Assembly (NCBI GenBank): GCA_018715885.1
Contig: DVKT01000038.1
Span: forward strand, 1-7,953
Reading direction: 5' to 3'
Length of the DNA stretch: 7,953 nt
DNA from: Caccoplasma intestinavium
GTDB taxonomy: Bacteria > Bacteroidota > Bacteroidia > Bacteroidales > UBA11471
The position numbers and the translations under genes are program-made. A model generated the notes under the pieces. The model made no database searches, was not told the DNA's origin, and saw only the letters and a program-made list of their open reading frames with translations. Within the stretch, counting starts at the first letter, position 1. Every line of letters starts with the position of its first letter. Of the stretch, positions 1-6,569 are shown piece by piece.

Positions 1-501
1 ATCGGTGCCGATATCGAAGTTCAAGTTCTCGAAATCGACAAAGAAAATCGTCGTCTCAGCCTCGGACACAAACAACTCGAAGAAAATCCCTGGGACGTAT
101 TCGAGACCGTGTTTACAGTAGGTTCTATCCATGAGGGAACGATTATCGAAATGCTCGAAAAAGGCGCGGTTATCGCATTGCCTTACGGAGTAGAAGGTTT
201 CGCAACTCCCAAACATCTCGTTAAGGAAGACGGAACTCAGGCTCAGGTTGATGAGAAACTCGACTTCAAGGTAATCGAGTTCAACAAAGATGCCAAACGC
301 ATCATTCTTTCTCATAGCCGTATCTTCGAAGATGTGGCAAAAGCCGAGGCTCAAAAAGAGGCTTCTGCCAAAAAAGCTGCTAAAAAAGCCGCTAAGGCCG
401 AAGAGTCTGCTGCCATTTCTTCTCCCGTAGAGAAAACGACTCTCGGAGACATCGAAGAGTTGGCCGCTCTGAAAGAGAAACTCTCCAAAGACAATAAATA
501 A
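1..501 (+). CDS. rpsA: 30S ribosomal protein S1, C-terminal part (5' end outside window)
   Basis: The reading frame is open from base 1 and ends at TAA 499-501, giving 166 residues of the C-terminus. S1 binds mRNA on the 30S subunit and helps translation initiation. Residues 1-27 are the end of one S1 (OB-fold) repeat, closing with the typical RRLSLG string. After a linker with ENPW (28-31), a complete last S1 repeat spans about 37-106, with GSIHEGTI, GVEGF and KRIILSHS as its usual landmarks. The tail (about 110-166) is rich in Lys, Ala and Glu (e.g. AKKAAKKAAKAEE), low in complexity and probably disordered or helical. Codon use is strongly biased to CTC, ATC and AAA, unlike the genes downstream, as expected for a highly expressed ribosomal gene. 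A GTG at 109 is in frame but internal to the protein and is not a start. An intrinsic terminator follows. Confidence in the family is high; the number of upstream S1 repeats cannot be seen. Confidence 0.96.
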   Translation: MGADIEVQVLEIDKENRRLSLGHKQLEENPWDVFETVFTVGSIHEGTIIEMLEKGAVIALPYGVEGFATPKHLVKEDGTQAQVDEKLDFKVIEFNKDAKRIILSHSRIFEDVAKAEAQKEASAKKAAKKAAKAEESAAISSPVEKTTLGDIEELAALKEKLSKDNK

Positions 502-513
502 TTGTTGCAACAA
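502..513. repeat. 12-bp perfect palindrome directly after the rpsA stop
   Basis: TTGTTGCAACAA starts at the base after the rpsA stop codon and reads the same on both strands. It has no loop, so it is a poor RNA hairpin by itself, and it lies just upstream of the terminator stem. It could be a protein-binding site or chance; nothing in the sequence decides this. Confidence 0.35.
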
Positions 514-524
514 CTTATCATGGC

Positions 525-560
525 AGGCGCCGACCTTATGGGGTCGACGCCTCTTTTTTT
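525..560 (+). terminator. Intrinsic terminator of rpsA
   Basis: The left arm 525-535 (AGGCGCCGACC) pairs with the right arm 542-552 (GGTCGACGCCT) over 11 positions with one internal C/A mismatch, closing a 6-base loop. Seven T follow at 554-560. This is a GC-rich stem with a U-tract 24 bases after the rpsA stop, so rpsA transcription should end here and rnz needs its own promoter. Confidence 0.92.
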
Positions 561-592
561 GTAGAACGGAAGGTGGATTTGCAGAGGAGAAG

Positions 593-631
593 TTCGTTTT
601 GTGAGGGTTTTGAAAATGTCATCGAAACGAA
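593..631. repeat. Imperfect inverted repeat between the rpsA terminator and the rnz promoter
   Basis: TTCGTTT (593-599) pairs exactly with AAACGAA (625-631). With a T-G wobble (600/624), a G-C pair or wobble at 601 and a one-base bulge near 623, TGA (602-604) can also pair with TCA (619-621). It lies upstream of the predicted -33 element (642), so it would not be in the rnz mRNA. It may be an operator-like site or chance. Confidence 0.3.
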
Positions 632-641
632 ATCTTTAAAA

Positions 642-673
642 TTTGCGATACCGTTGTCGAATGACTATTTTTG
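642..673 (+). promoter_or_regulatory. Bacteroidota-type promoter of rnz
   Basis: TTTG at 642-645 matches the -33 element, and TATTTTTG at 666-673 matches the -7 consensus TAnnTTTG of the primary sigma factor of Bacteroidota. Twenty bases separate them, which fits the usual spacing. Transcription should start near 680, giving a leader of about 23 bases before the ATG at 703. The in-frame TTG at 643 lies inside the -33 element and therefore cannot be a translated start from this promoter. Confidence 0.78.
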
Positions 674-702
674 TATTCAGAACGAAAGTGAAAAATCTTC
701 GC

Positions 703-1617
703 ATGAATAGTTTTGAATTGTCGGTGTTAGGTTGTGGTTCGGCATTTCCTACCAATCGTCATAATCCCAGTGCGCAAGCGCTTTGTCATCACGACAGGGT
801 ATTTCTTATCGATTGCGGGGAAGGTACTCAGCAGTATTATCGTCGGCAGGGGTTGAAGTTGGGCCGTTTACAACATATTTTTATTTCGCATCTGCATGGC
901 GACCATTGTCTGGGGCTTGTCGGGCTTATATCCACGTTGGGGCTTTTCGATCGGGGTGGAGAAATCATTGTGCATGCGGTTCCCGATGCGTTGCGGGTAT
1001 TCCCGCCTCTGTTCGAGGCATTCTGTCATGACCTTCCTTTTCAAGTGCGTATTGAACCGTTTTCTCCGTTTTCTCCGGAAATAATTTATGAGGATAAGAC
1101 GCTTACGGTGAAAACTTTGCCGTTGAAGCACCGCATTCCTACTGCCGGTTTTCTATTTGAAGAGAAGGAATCTCCCCGTCATTTATTGGGTGATGTGGCA
1201 GAATTTTATAAAATACCCAATTTCCGCCGGGCTGAAATAAAAGCCGGAGCAGATTTCGTTTTGCCCGACGGGACGGTCGTTCCCAATGACCGTCTTACAC
1301 GTCCTGCTGCTCCGCCGAAACGTTATGCCTATTGTTCCGATACGGCTTATAGCGAGAGGTTGATACCGTGGGTCGAAGGCGTCGATTTGCTTTATCATGA
1401 GGCGACATTCGCTCATGAGTCGGTTGTATTGGCCAAACAGACCACCCATTCTACGGCACGTCAAGCGGCTACCATCGCTTTGCGGGCCGGAGTGAAGAAG
1501 TTGATGATAGGCCACTTTTCGGCTCGTTACAACGATGAGAAGGATTTGTTGGCTGAGGCTTGGGAGGTGTTTCCCGAGACGATATTGGCTTATGAGGGAT
1601 TGAAATATTTATTTTGA
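703..1617 (+). CDS. rnz: Ribonuclease Z (tRNA 3' endonuclease)
   Basis: The protein has 304 residues, the usual length of short-form RNase Z. This zinc metallo-beta-lactamase-fold enzyme cuts tRNA precursors after the discriminator base to make the mature 3' end in the cytoplasm. Visible motifs are the histidine motif HLHGDH (63-68), H143 in LKHR, D213 in CSDTAY, the HEAT motif (232-235), H249 with Ser-Thr in TTHST, and H271 in IGHFS, so all expected metal ligands and tRNase Z signatures are present. The stretch about 160-205 (KAGADFVLPDG and neighbours) is where the substrate-binding exosite region lies in this family. The frame is open upstream to a TTG at 643, but ATG 703 is chosen because the N-terminus then begins directly with the conserved FELSVLGCGSAFPT strand and because the promoter overlaps the TTG. 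It follows rpsA but has its own promoter. The next gene starts 5 bases after its stop. Confidence 0.95.
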   Translation: MNSFELSVLGCGSAFPTNRHNPSAQALCHHDRVFLIDCGEGTQQYYRRQGLKLGRLQHIFISHLHGDHCLGLVGLISTLGLFDRGGEIIVHAVPDALRVFPPLFEAFCHDLPFQVRIEPFSPFSPEIIYEDKTLTVKTLPLKHRIPTAGFLFEEKESPRHLLGDVAEFYKIPNFRRAEIKAGADFVLPDGTVVPNDRLTRPAAPPKRYAYCSDTAYSERLIPWVEGVDLLYHEATFAHESVVLAKQTTHSTARQAATIALRAGVKKLMIGHFSARYNDEKDLLAEAWEVFPETILAYEGLKYLF

Positions 1618-1622
1618 CAGAT

Positions 1623-2765
1623 ATGAAAACAACGATTTTCCGGACATTATTTTTCTTTGTGGCGGTATTCCCGTTTACGACGGCTTTTGCGCAATTCAAT
1701 AGCTATACCTCTCCCGAGAGACAGGCGGTTTACACTCCTACGTACCAGACCGACGGCTCCGGTGGAAAAGTGAAGAACGTTATCCTTATGGTGGGCGACG
1801 GTATGGGACTGGCGCACATGACGGCTGCATTGCATGCAAACGGGGGAGACCTTACAATTGCTCGTATGCGCCATATCGGGTTGGTCAAGACGCTGTCGCA
1901 GAACCGTTATATAACCGATTCTGCCGCCTCGGGAACCGCCTATGCGACGGGGCATAAAACAAATAATGGGAGCTTGGGTGTCGATAGTGAGGGAAATGTT
2001 TTGTCTAATATGACCGAAATACTTTCTTCAAAAGGGTATGCTACAGGTATTGTTACGACCGATAAGATTTCGGGAGCTACGCCGGCTGCTTTCTATACGC
2101 ATCAGCCCCGGCGAAGCATGACCCGGGAGATACTCTTTGACTTGATTCGCACGAAAGCTCTTTTTGTTGCAGGTAGCAGTGTCTCTCTTTTTGAAAATAT
2201 CGGAGTAGAATATTTCGACTCTTTGAGGCATCGCGGATTCGGTGTTATCCATGATTTCAGGGAGTTGCCTCGTGTTTCCGCAGATAAGATTGCTCTTATT
2301 GCGTGCGATCGTGATGCCGAGTGGGTACAGAACGGGCGCGATACGGCATATTTGAGAAGTGTTACCGATTTTGCCCTCTCTTTTCTTGCCGAAAAATCGA
2401 AGAAGGGATTTTTCTTATTGGTCGAGGGGGCGGAAATCGATCATGGAGCTCACGCCGGGAATATGGAAGGAGTTGTGAGGGAGACGCTCGATTTTGACAA
2501 AGCTGTTGCCGAGGCGTTGCAGTTTGCCGATGAAAATGGGGAGACGCTCGTCATTGTTTTGGCCGATCATGAGACGGGTGGTCTGGCATTAGGCGAAGGA
2601 AATATTTCCGAAGGTGTGGTTTCCGGTCATTTTGCAACCGGAGGGCATTCTCCTGTATTGGTCCCGGTCTATGCCTATGGCCCGCATGCGCAGGATTTTT
2701 GCGGGGTTATAGATAATACCGAGGTCTTTTCCCGCATTCTTTCGGCTCTGAAAGTAAAGAGATAG
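1623..2765 (+). CDS. Secreted alkaline phosphatase (PhoA superfamily)
   Basis: This is a 380-residue phosphomonoesterase of the classical alkaline phosphatase family. Residues 1-23 form a signal peptide (basic start, hydrophobic core, AFA-Q cleavage), so the enzyme should act in the periplasm or outside the cell, releasing phosphate from organic esters. The active site can be mapped by eye: D59 in VGDGMG, nucleophile S100 in TDSAASG, T153 in ATPAAF, a probable phosphate-binding R164, E268, D273 and H277 in VEGAEIDHGAH, D315-H316 in ADHETGG, and H342 in GGHSP. All metal ligands are present. The position equivalent to E. coli D153 is Gly (G151) and that of K328 is His (H274). It is about 90 residues shorter than E. 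coli PhoA, so peripheral loops are reduced. ATG 1623 is preferred over the in-frame TTG at 1614, which would overlap the rnz stop and put MTD before the signal peptide. The 5-base gap to rnz and the terminator after it suggest cotranscription with rnz. No pho-box-like site is recognised. Confidence 0.93.
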   Translation: MKTTIFRTLFFFVAVFPFTTAFAQFNSYTSPERQAVYTPTYQTDGSGGKVKNVILMVGDGMGLAHMTAALHANGGDLTIARMRHIGLVKTLSQNRYITDSAASGTAYATGHKTNNGSLGVDSEGNVLSNMTEILSSKGYATGIVTTDKISGATPAAFYTHQPRRSMTREILFDLIRTKALFVAGSSVSLFENIGVEYFDSLRHRGFGVIHDFRELPRVSADKIALIACDRDAEWVQNGRDTAYLRSVTDFALSFLAEKSKKGFFLLVEGAEIDHGAHAGNMEGVVRETLDFDKAVAEALQFADENGETLVIVLADHETGGLALGEGNISEGVVSGHFATGGHSPVLVPVYAYGPHAQDFCGVIDNTEVFSRILSALKVKR

Positions 2766-2785
2766 GGACTGTGATTGATTGGACT

Positions 2786-2818
2786 AAAAAGGCTCTACCC
2801 GACAGGTAGAGCCTTTTT
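2786..2818. terminator. Bidirectional intrinsic terminator between convergent genes
   Basis: AAAAAGGCTCTACC (2786-2799) and GGTAGAGCCTTTTT (2805-2818) form a perfect 14-bp inverted repeat around a 5-base loop (CGACA). The stem has a GC-rich core and ends in five T on the plus strand and, through the five A of the left arm, five T on the minus strand. It sits 20 bases after the phosphatase stop and 16 bases beyond the stop of the opposing GH43 gene, so it should terminate both. Confidence 0.95.
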
Positions 2819-2834
2819 GTTTGTTTCTGTAAAT

Positions 2835-4211
2835 TTATTTTATGACATGTATCGTACCGTCGGGGGCGAAGTCGACGGGGACGATAGCCGGCATTTCTCG
2901 GAAAGGGGCTTGGTTGTCATTTCCGAAAAACGTACACCACCATTTGCCGGTACGGTCTTTGAAATAACAGGTTCCGCCTCCGCAGGGAACGGCTTCATGG
3001 CGCATGCGGTAAGGTCCGTATATCGATTCCGACATGGCTACCATACTGCTGTAACGTCCCTCATAAGAGTCAGCTGCCGTCAGATAATAGATACCGTTAC
3101 GTTTGAAAAGAAAAGCTCCTTCGCGGCCGATGTCTTTACAATCCCGCCGGGTAAGGCATGTGGAGGCGTGGTGCGATGGAATCGTGTCGGGGTCGATCAA
3201 TACGGGTTTCACAGGTTCTTCGGCCAGCCCGCTCATATCCTCTTTCATACGGGCGATGTAGCCTCCCCCGTAGACAAGATATACGCTGCCATCTTCATCT
3301 TCAAAAAGTGAAGCGTCTATATCCTCTTTCCAATAGCCGTCGTCGGCCAAAGCATTTACGTAAGGTCCTTCGGGAAGCCCTGTCGTACTTTTCAATAGGC
3401 CTCTATCGCCCGGGGGCATACTGAGGGTGATATAGTAGTTGCCTTTTATATAGTGGATTTCGGGAGCCCATAAAGCTCTGACGGCTTTCTTATGGAATCT
3501 CCACTGCTGCCATGTGGCATCTTGCTCGAAACTCCAAACCAAGCCCATATATTCCCATTTTTTCAAGTCGGCCGACCGCCATAGCTCTACTCCGTCGTTG
3601 GCGTGCCAAATGTCGTTGCCGGTCGATCCCGTGAGATAATAAAGCCCGTCGCCACCCACGCAGATGACGGCATCTCGTATTTGTGCATCGATGAGGGGCG
3701 TAATGGGAGGAATCAAGCCTTTTTTTACAGCGCTTCCGCTGAGTTTCGGATTGTTTTTATTGTATTTGAGCCATAGAGGACTCGGGCCGCCCAGCGTCGT
3801 TTGGTCGGGGCCGCTGATACCCAAGTGTATGTTTCTGGCTTCTCCCCGATGTGTGGGAATGTCGAAATTCCGGGTTTGTACGAGAAATGTGTATTGTCTG
3901 TTTTTCATATAGGCGCAACACATGGCGGCATCGCCGGGATAGTCGTTCGATTTCACGCGGAGGGTGAGTGTGTCGTTACGGTGCAGGGTGCGGGGTGTGC
4001 TTTCCCATACTCCGCTATTGATACGGTATTCACCGTTACGCACGGTCAGATGCAGGGTGTCATCGTAGATGACAATGGGTGTGGAAGCTATCCATGTGTC
4101 CGGTTCTACCCCTTTTTGTGAGGGAAAGGAGTAGTCATGGGAAGACGGGGTACAGGCTACTACCGAGAATAAGGTGAGGGCAATGCCTGTGCAGTAAAGG
4201 CTGTTTCTCAT
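2835..4211 (-). CDS. GH43-type glycoside hydrolase lipoprotein with N-terminal beta-domain
   Basis: This 458-residue protein starts with a lipoprotein signal (hydrophobic 8-18, lipobox SVVAC with Cys20). The residues after Cys20 (TPSSHD) lack the run of acidic residues that exports Bacteroidota lipoproteins to the surface, so it may face the periplasm. Residues about 35-125 look like a small beta-sandwich with the pattern EYRINSG...LTLRV...VQTR, of unknown role. From about 165 to 458 a five-bladed beta-propeller of the GH43 type follows: IRDAVICVGGDGLYYLTGS with probable general base D180, RALWAPEIHYIKGNYYIT (245-262), KEDIDASLFEDEDG with probable pKa-tuning D299, and GREGAFLFKRNGIYYLT with probable acid E364. 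The family cleaves arabinan, xylan, galactan and related side chains; the substrate cannot be read here. No SusC/SusD, sulfatase or regulator genes are adjacent, so it is not in an obvious polysaccharide utilisation locus. It lies 45 bases downstream of the HD-domain gene with no terminator between. The start is fixed by the signal peptide. Confidence 0.88.
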   Translation of the reverse strand: MRNSLYCTGIALTLFSVVACTPSSHDYSFPSQKGVEPDTWIASTPIVIYDDTLHLTVRNGEYRINSGVWESTPRTLHRNDTLTLRVKSNDYPGDAAMCCAYMKNRQYTFLVQTRNFDIPTHRGEARNIHLGISGPDQTTLGGPSPLWLKYNKNNPKLSGSAVKKGLIPPITPLIDAQIRDAVICVGGDGLYYLTGSTGNDIWHANDGVELWRSADLKKWEYMGLVWSFEQDATWQQWRFHKKAVRALWAPEIHYIKGNYYITLSMPPGDRGLLKSTTGLPEGPYVNALADDGYWKEDIDASLFEDEDGSVYLVYGGGYIARMKEDMSGLAEEPVKPVLIDPDTIPSHHASTCLTRRDCKDIGREGAFLFKRNGIYYLTAADSYEGRYSSMVAMSESIYGPYRMRHEAVPCGGGTCYFKDRTGKWWCTFFGNDNQAPFREMPAIVPVDFAPDGTIHVIK

Positions 4212-4256
4212 AACGTGAAGATTTCTGTCCGGAAATTTCTGGATAAATATGGAGAA

Positions 4257-6314
4257 TTATTTCTTTTGTAATTCGGGATAACTGATACGGGTATGGTACA
4301 TGGTTTTGAGTTTTTCGATGAAAGCCTCTTTTACATCGCGAATATCGCGGAAGCTGATAGGACTGTTGTTCAGTAACCCGTCGGCGATTTGGCTATCGAT
4401 AATCGTGTTGACCAGTTTCGAGATATTTTCTTCGGTATATTCTTTCAGGCTTCGCGACGCCGCTTCTACTGCATCGGCCATCATGAGCAATGCCTGTTCT
4501 TTGGTAAACGGGTTCGGGCCGGGATAGGTAAATAGTTCTTCGTTGACCTCCTCATCGGGGTGCTCGTTTACATACGAATTGTAAAAATACTTGGCTTTAC
4601 TTGTTCCGTGATGTGTTTTTATAAAATCGATGATGGTTTGGGGAAGATTCAGTTTTTCAGCGATCTTTACCCCGTCTTTTACGTGGCTGATGACGATTTG
4701 CGCACTCTCTTCGTAAGGAAGGTTTGTGTGGGGATTCACCCCGTTTTGGTTCTCTGTAAAGAACGTAGGATTTGCCATTTTACCGATGTCGTGGTACAAA
4801 GCTCCGGTGCGTACCAATTGCGCTTGGGCTCCAATGCTGTCTGCCGCTTCGGTTGCGAGATTCGATACCTGCATCGAATGTTGGAATGTACCCGGGCATA
4901 TTTCCGATAGCTGTCTGAAAATAGGCAGGTTGATGTCCGATAATTCCACCAGCGTTACCGTCGATACAAATCCGAAAACTTTTTCGAGCAGATATATGAG
5001 CAGATAGGTGAAAAATAGCAGTACACAGTTGATGCCCAAGTAGAAGAAGAGCTGCGGGTCGAGTTTGGTCCACTCTTCGAAAATAAGCGTGTATCCCGTG
5101 TACGTGAAGCAATAGGTAACATATATGAGTATAACGCATCGTAATAGTTGAGAACGCCTTACCAACTCCTTCATGTTGTTTATGGCCGTAACCGTTACGG
5201 CCATTTGCAGGAATATGAATTCCAGCGGATAAGGGACGGCAAAGGCGCATAGAAGTATCGATATGAGACTTGAAATCAGTGCAATCGATTTTTTCAGGAA
5301 TACGACGATCGTAATGGGCAGTATGGCAAACGGTACCAAATACATTCCCGACGTCGTGAACATGCCGCACAGGAAGTAACAGATTACGGTCGTACCCGTA
5401 ATCATAATCATGATGAATGCGAGTTTCTTGGGGTCGTTGAATGTGCGGGGGTAGAAAATAGCCAGGTAGCGATAAAGAAAAATAAACAGGCAGATGATAA
5501 CAATGGCCTGCCCCAGCATGATGAACATTTCCTGCTGGTGGGTTCGGGTATTGTTGCGTTGGTTTACGGTTTCGAGCGATTCGAGAATGAGAAATGTGCG
5601 AGGTGTAACAATATCTCCCCGGTTGATGATTTTTTCCCCTTTTTGCACCATGCCTATCGACGACGGTATGCGTTGCAAAAGTTCATATTGGGCGTTTTGC
5701 GATTTTAAGCTGTCATAAGTAAGGTTTTCCGATAAGTAATTATTTAGGTTGCATGTGTTCAATATTTTTTGTTGTTTGGCAGTGGCATGGGCCATAATAT
5801 ATTCATAGGCCGACCTTAGCGAAAGCAAGTCCGAAACCTCGCATTCTTCTTTTACTGTATTTCGGTTTATGATGCGTACGCCCGGAGTCCCTTTGTGTAT
5901 GAGACTGTTGTAGGTATCGGTGGCGATGATGCCTCTTTTATAGACTTCCGATAATGCTTGCAGTACATAACGGTAGGCATCGGCCGATTCTGCATTTTGC
6001 AACAACTCCGGGTGTTCCCGTTTGAAGTTGTTTATTTGTTCCGTACCTACACGGGATTCTTCGGTGAAGAATGGGCGCAGCGTTTTTATGACACTGTCTT
6101 GTTCGTGTTTCAGTTGCGCTTCGCTTTTATAAATAGGAAAGTCGTAAGCGGCTGTCAATAAGCCGTATTTCCAGGGTTTCCCTTCTTGAAAAACATATTC
6201 CGATTTTTCTTCTCTTGGGAAAAAGTAGAGAATGAGAGCAATGGCACCGATGAAATAAGTGGCTTGCCATAAGCCGATACGGGTCATGAATATGTGTCGT
6301 AAAGTTTTTTTCAT
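4257..6314 (-). CDS. Membrane HD-domain phosphohydrolase, 7TM-HD/PgpH type (probable c-di-AMP phosphodiesterase)
   Basis: The 685-residue protein has the complete PgpH-like layout. There is one N-terminal membrane segment (about 17-33), an extracytoplasmic 7TMR-HDED-like region (about 35-258), a bundle of about seven membrane segments (about 262-443), and a cytoplasmic HD domain (about 455-670). HD metal ligands are visible in order: H479 in CPGTFQHSMQ, H508-D509 in YHDIGKM, H544 in ISHVKDG, H568/H569 in THHGT, and D614 in MMADAVEAASRS. ENQNGVNPH (521-529) is also typical of the family. Known members (PgpH of Firmicutes) hydrolyse cyclic di-AMP to pApA, with the outer domain thought to sense a signal; the substrate here is inferred from family membership. 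Cyclic di-AMP usually controls potassium, osmotic balance and cell-wall state. The start MKKTLRH places basic residues before the first membrane segment. It is divergent from the MFS gene and precedes the GH43 gene on the same strand. Confidence 0.93.
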   Translation of the reverse strand: MKKTLRHIFMTRIGLWQATYFIGAIALILYFFPREEKSEYVFQEGKPWKYGLLTAAYDFPIYKSEAQLKHEQDSVIKTLRPFFTEESRVGTEQINNFKREHPELLQNAESADAYRYVLQALSEVYKRGIIATDTYNSLIHKGTPGVRIINRNTVKEECEVSDLLSLRSAYEYIMAHATAKQQKILNTCNLNNYLSENLTYDSLKSQNAQYELLQRIPSSIGMVQKGEKIINRGDIVTPRTFLILESLETVNQRNNTRTHQQEMFIMLGQAIVIICLFIFLYRYLAIFYPRTFNDPKKLAFIMIMITGTTVICYFLCGMFTTSGMYLVPFAILPITIVVFLKKSIALISSLISILLCAFAVPYPLEFIFLQMAVTVTAINNMKELVRRSQLLRCVILIYVTYCFTYTGYTLIFEEWTKLDPQLFFYLGINCVLLFFTYLLIYLLEKVFGFVSTVTLVELSDINLPIFRQLSEICPGTFQHSMQVSNLATEAADSIGAQAQLVRTGALYHDIGKMANPTFFTENQNGVNPHTNLPYEESAQIVISHVKDGVKIAEKLNLPQTIIDFIKTHHGTSKAKYFYNSYVNEHPDEEVNEELFTYPGPNPFTKEQALLMMADAVEAASRSLKEYTEENISKLVNTIIDSQIADGLLNNSPISFRDIRDVKEAFIEKLKTMYHTRISYPELQKK

Positions 6315-6569
6315 TGTGGTAGTGGTTACAGACAGATTCCTTTTTCTCTATTTATCGAACGGTTATACATTGGTCAAAACGAGTGCAATTTATGGAAAAT
6401 ATTTTATACGACAAAGTCAATCGGGGCGTATTGAGGTTAAGATTTGTTTCTATTTGGTTGTCGGCAGAACGGTGATTAGGGAGACTCCACTTGTCTGTTC
6501 TGTGAAAAAATGGTAAAATCGGGGAGAGACGAATAGAATAATCCGTACTTTTGTGGTCGAAAAAGGTTT
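6315..6569. other. AT-rich divergent intergenic region
   Basis: The 255 bases between the divergent HD-domain and MFS genes hold no convincing gene. A good -7 element for the MFS gene lies at its right end (6546-6553). For the HD-domain gene, only a weak minus-strand candidate is visible: TTTG (complement of 6412-6415) followed 19 bases on by TAAATTG (complement of 6386-6392), one base short of the consensus. A 10-bp palindrome AAAATATTTT lies at 6396-6405, within that spacer, in AT-rich surroundings. No hairpin with a T-run and no riboswitch-like structure was recognised. Confidence 0.5.
6546..6553 (+). promoter_or_regulatory. Bacteroidota -7 promoter element of the MFS gene
   Basis: TACTTTTG matches the TAnnTTTG consensus exactly. 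No TTTG is seen at the expected -33 position (about 6520-6526, GC-rich GGGGAG), so the upstream half is poor and the promoter may be weak or helped by an activator. Transcription would start near 6560, leaving about 10 bases before ATG 6570 or about 22 before ATG 6582. Confidence 0.6.

Noticed and set aside
643..702. N-terminal extension of rnz from TTG 643
   Set aside because: The TTG overlaps the predicted -33 element, the added 20 residues are outside the conserved RNase Z fold, and ATG 703 gives the family's usual N-terminus.
1614..1622. Phosphatase start at TTG 1614 overlapping the rnz stop
   Set aside because: It adds only three residues before a well-formed signal peptide; ATG 1623 is a better start codon and begins directly with MKTT.
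2775..3311. Plus-strand open frame of 178 codons
   Set aside because: It begins in the terminator and runs antisense to the GH43 gene; its translation has no recognisable domain and it follows from the codon pattern of the opposite strand.
2835..4211. Polysaccharide utilisation locus
   Set aside because: Only a single GH43 gene is present; no SusC, SusD, hybrid two-component or anti-sigma/sigma genes lie next to it in the window.
4780..5370. Minus-strand open frame of 196 codons inside the HD-domain gene
   Set aside because: It is an alternative frame of a clear PgpH-type gene, is rich in His and Arg, and has no recognisable domain or own promoter.
6385..6415. Minus-strand promoter for the HD-domain gene
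   Set aside because: TTTG followed 19 bases later by TAAATTG is one base short of the -7 consensus in AT-rich DNA, so it is noted only as a weak candidate.
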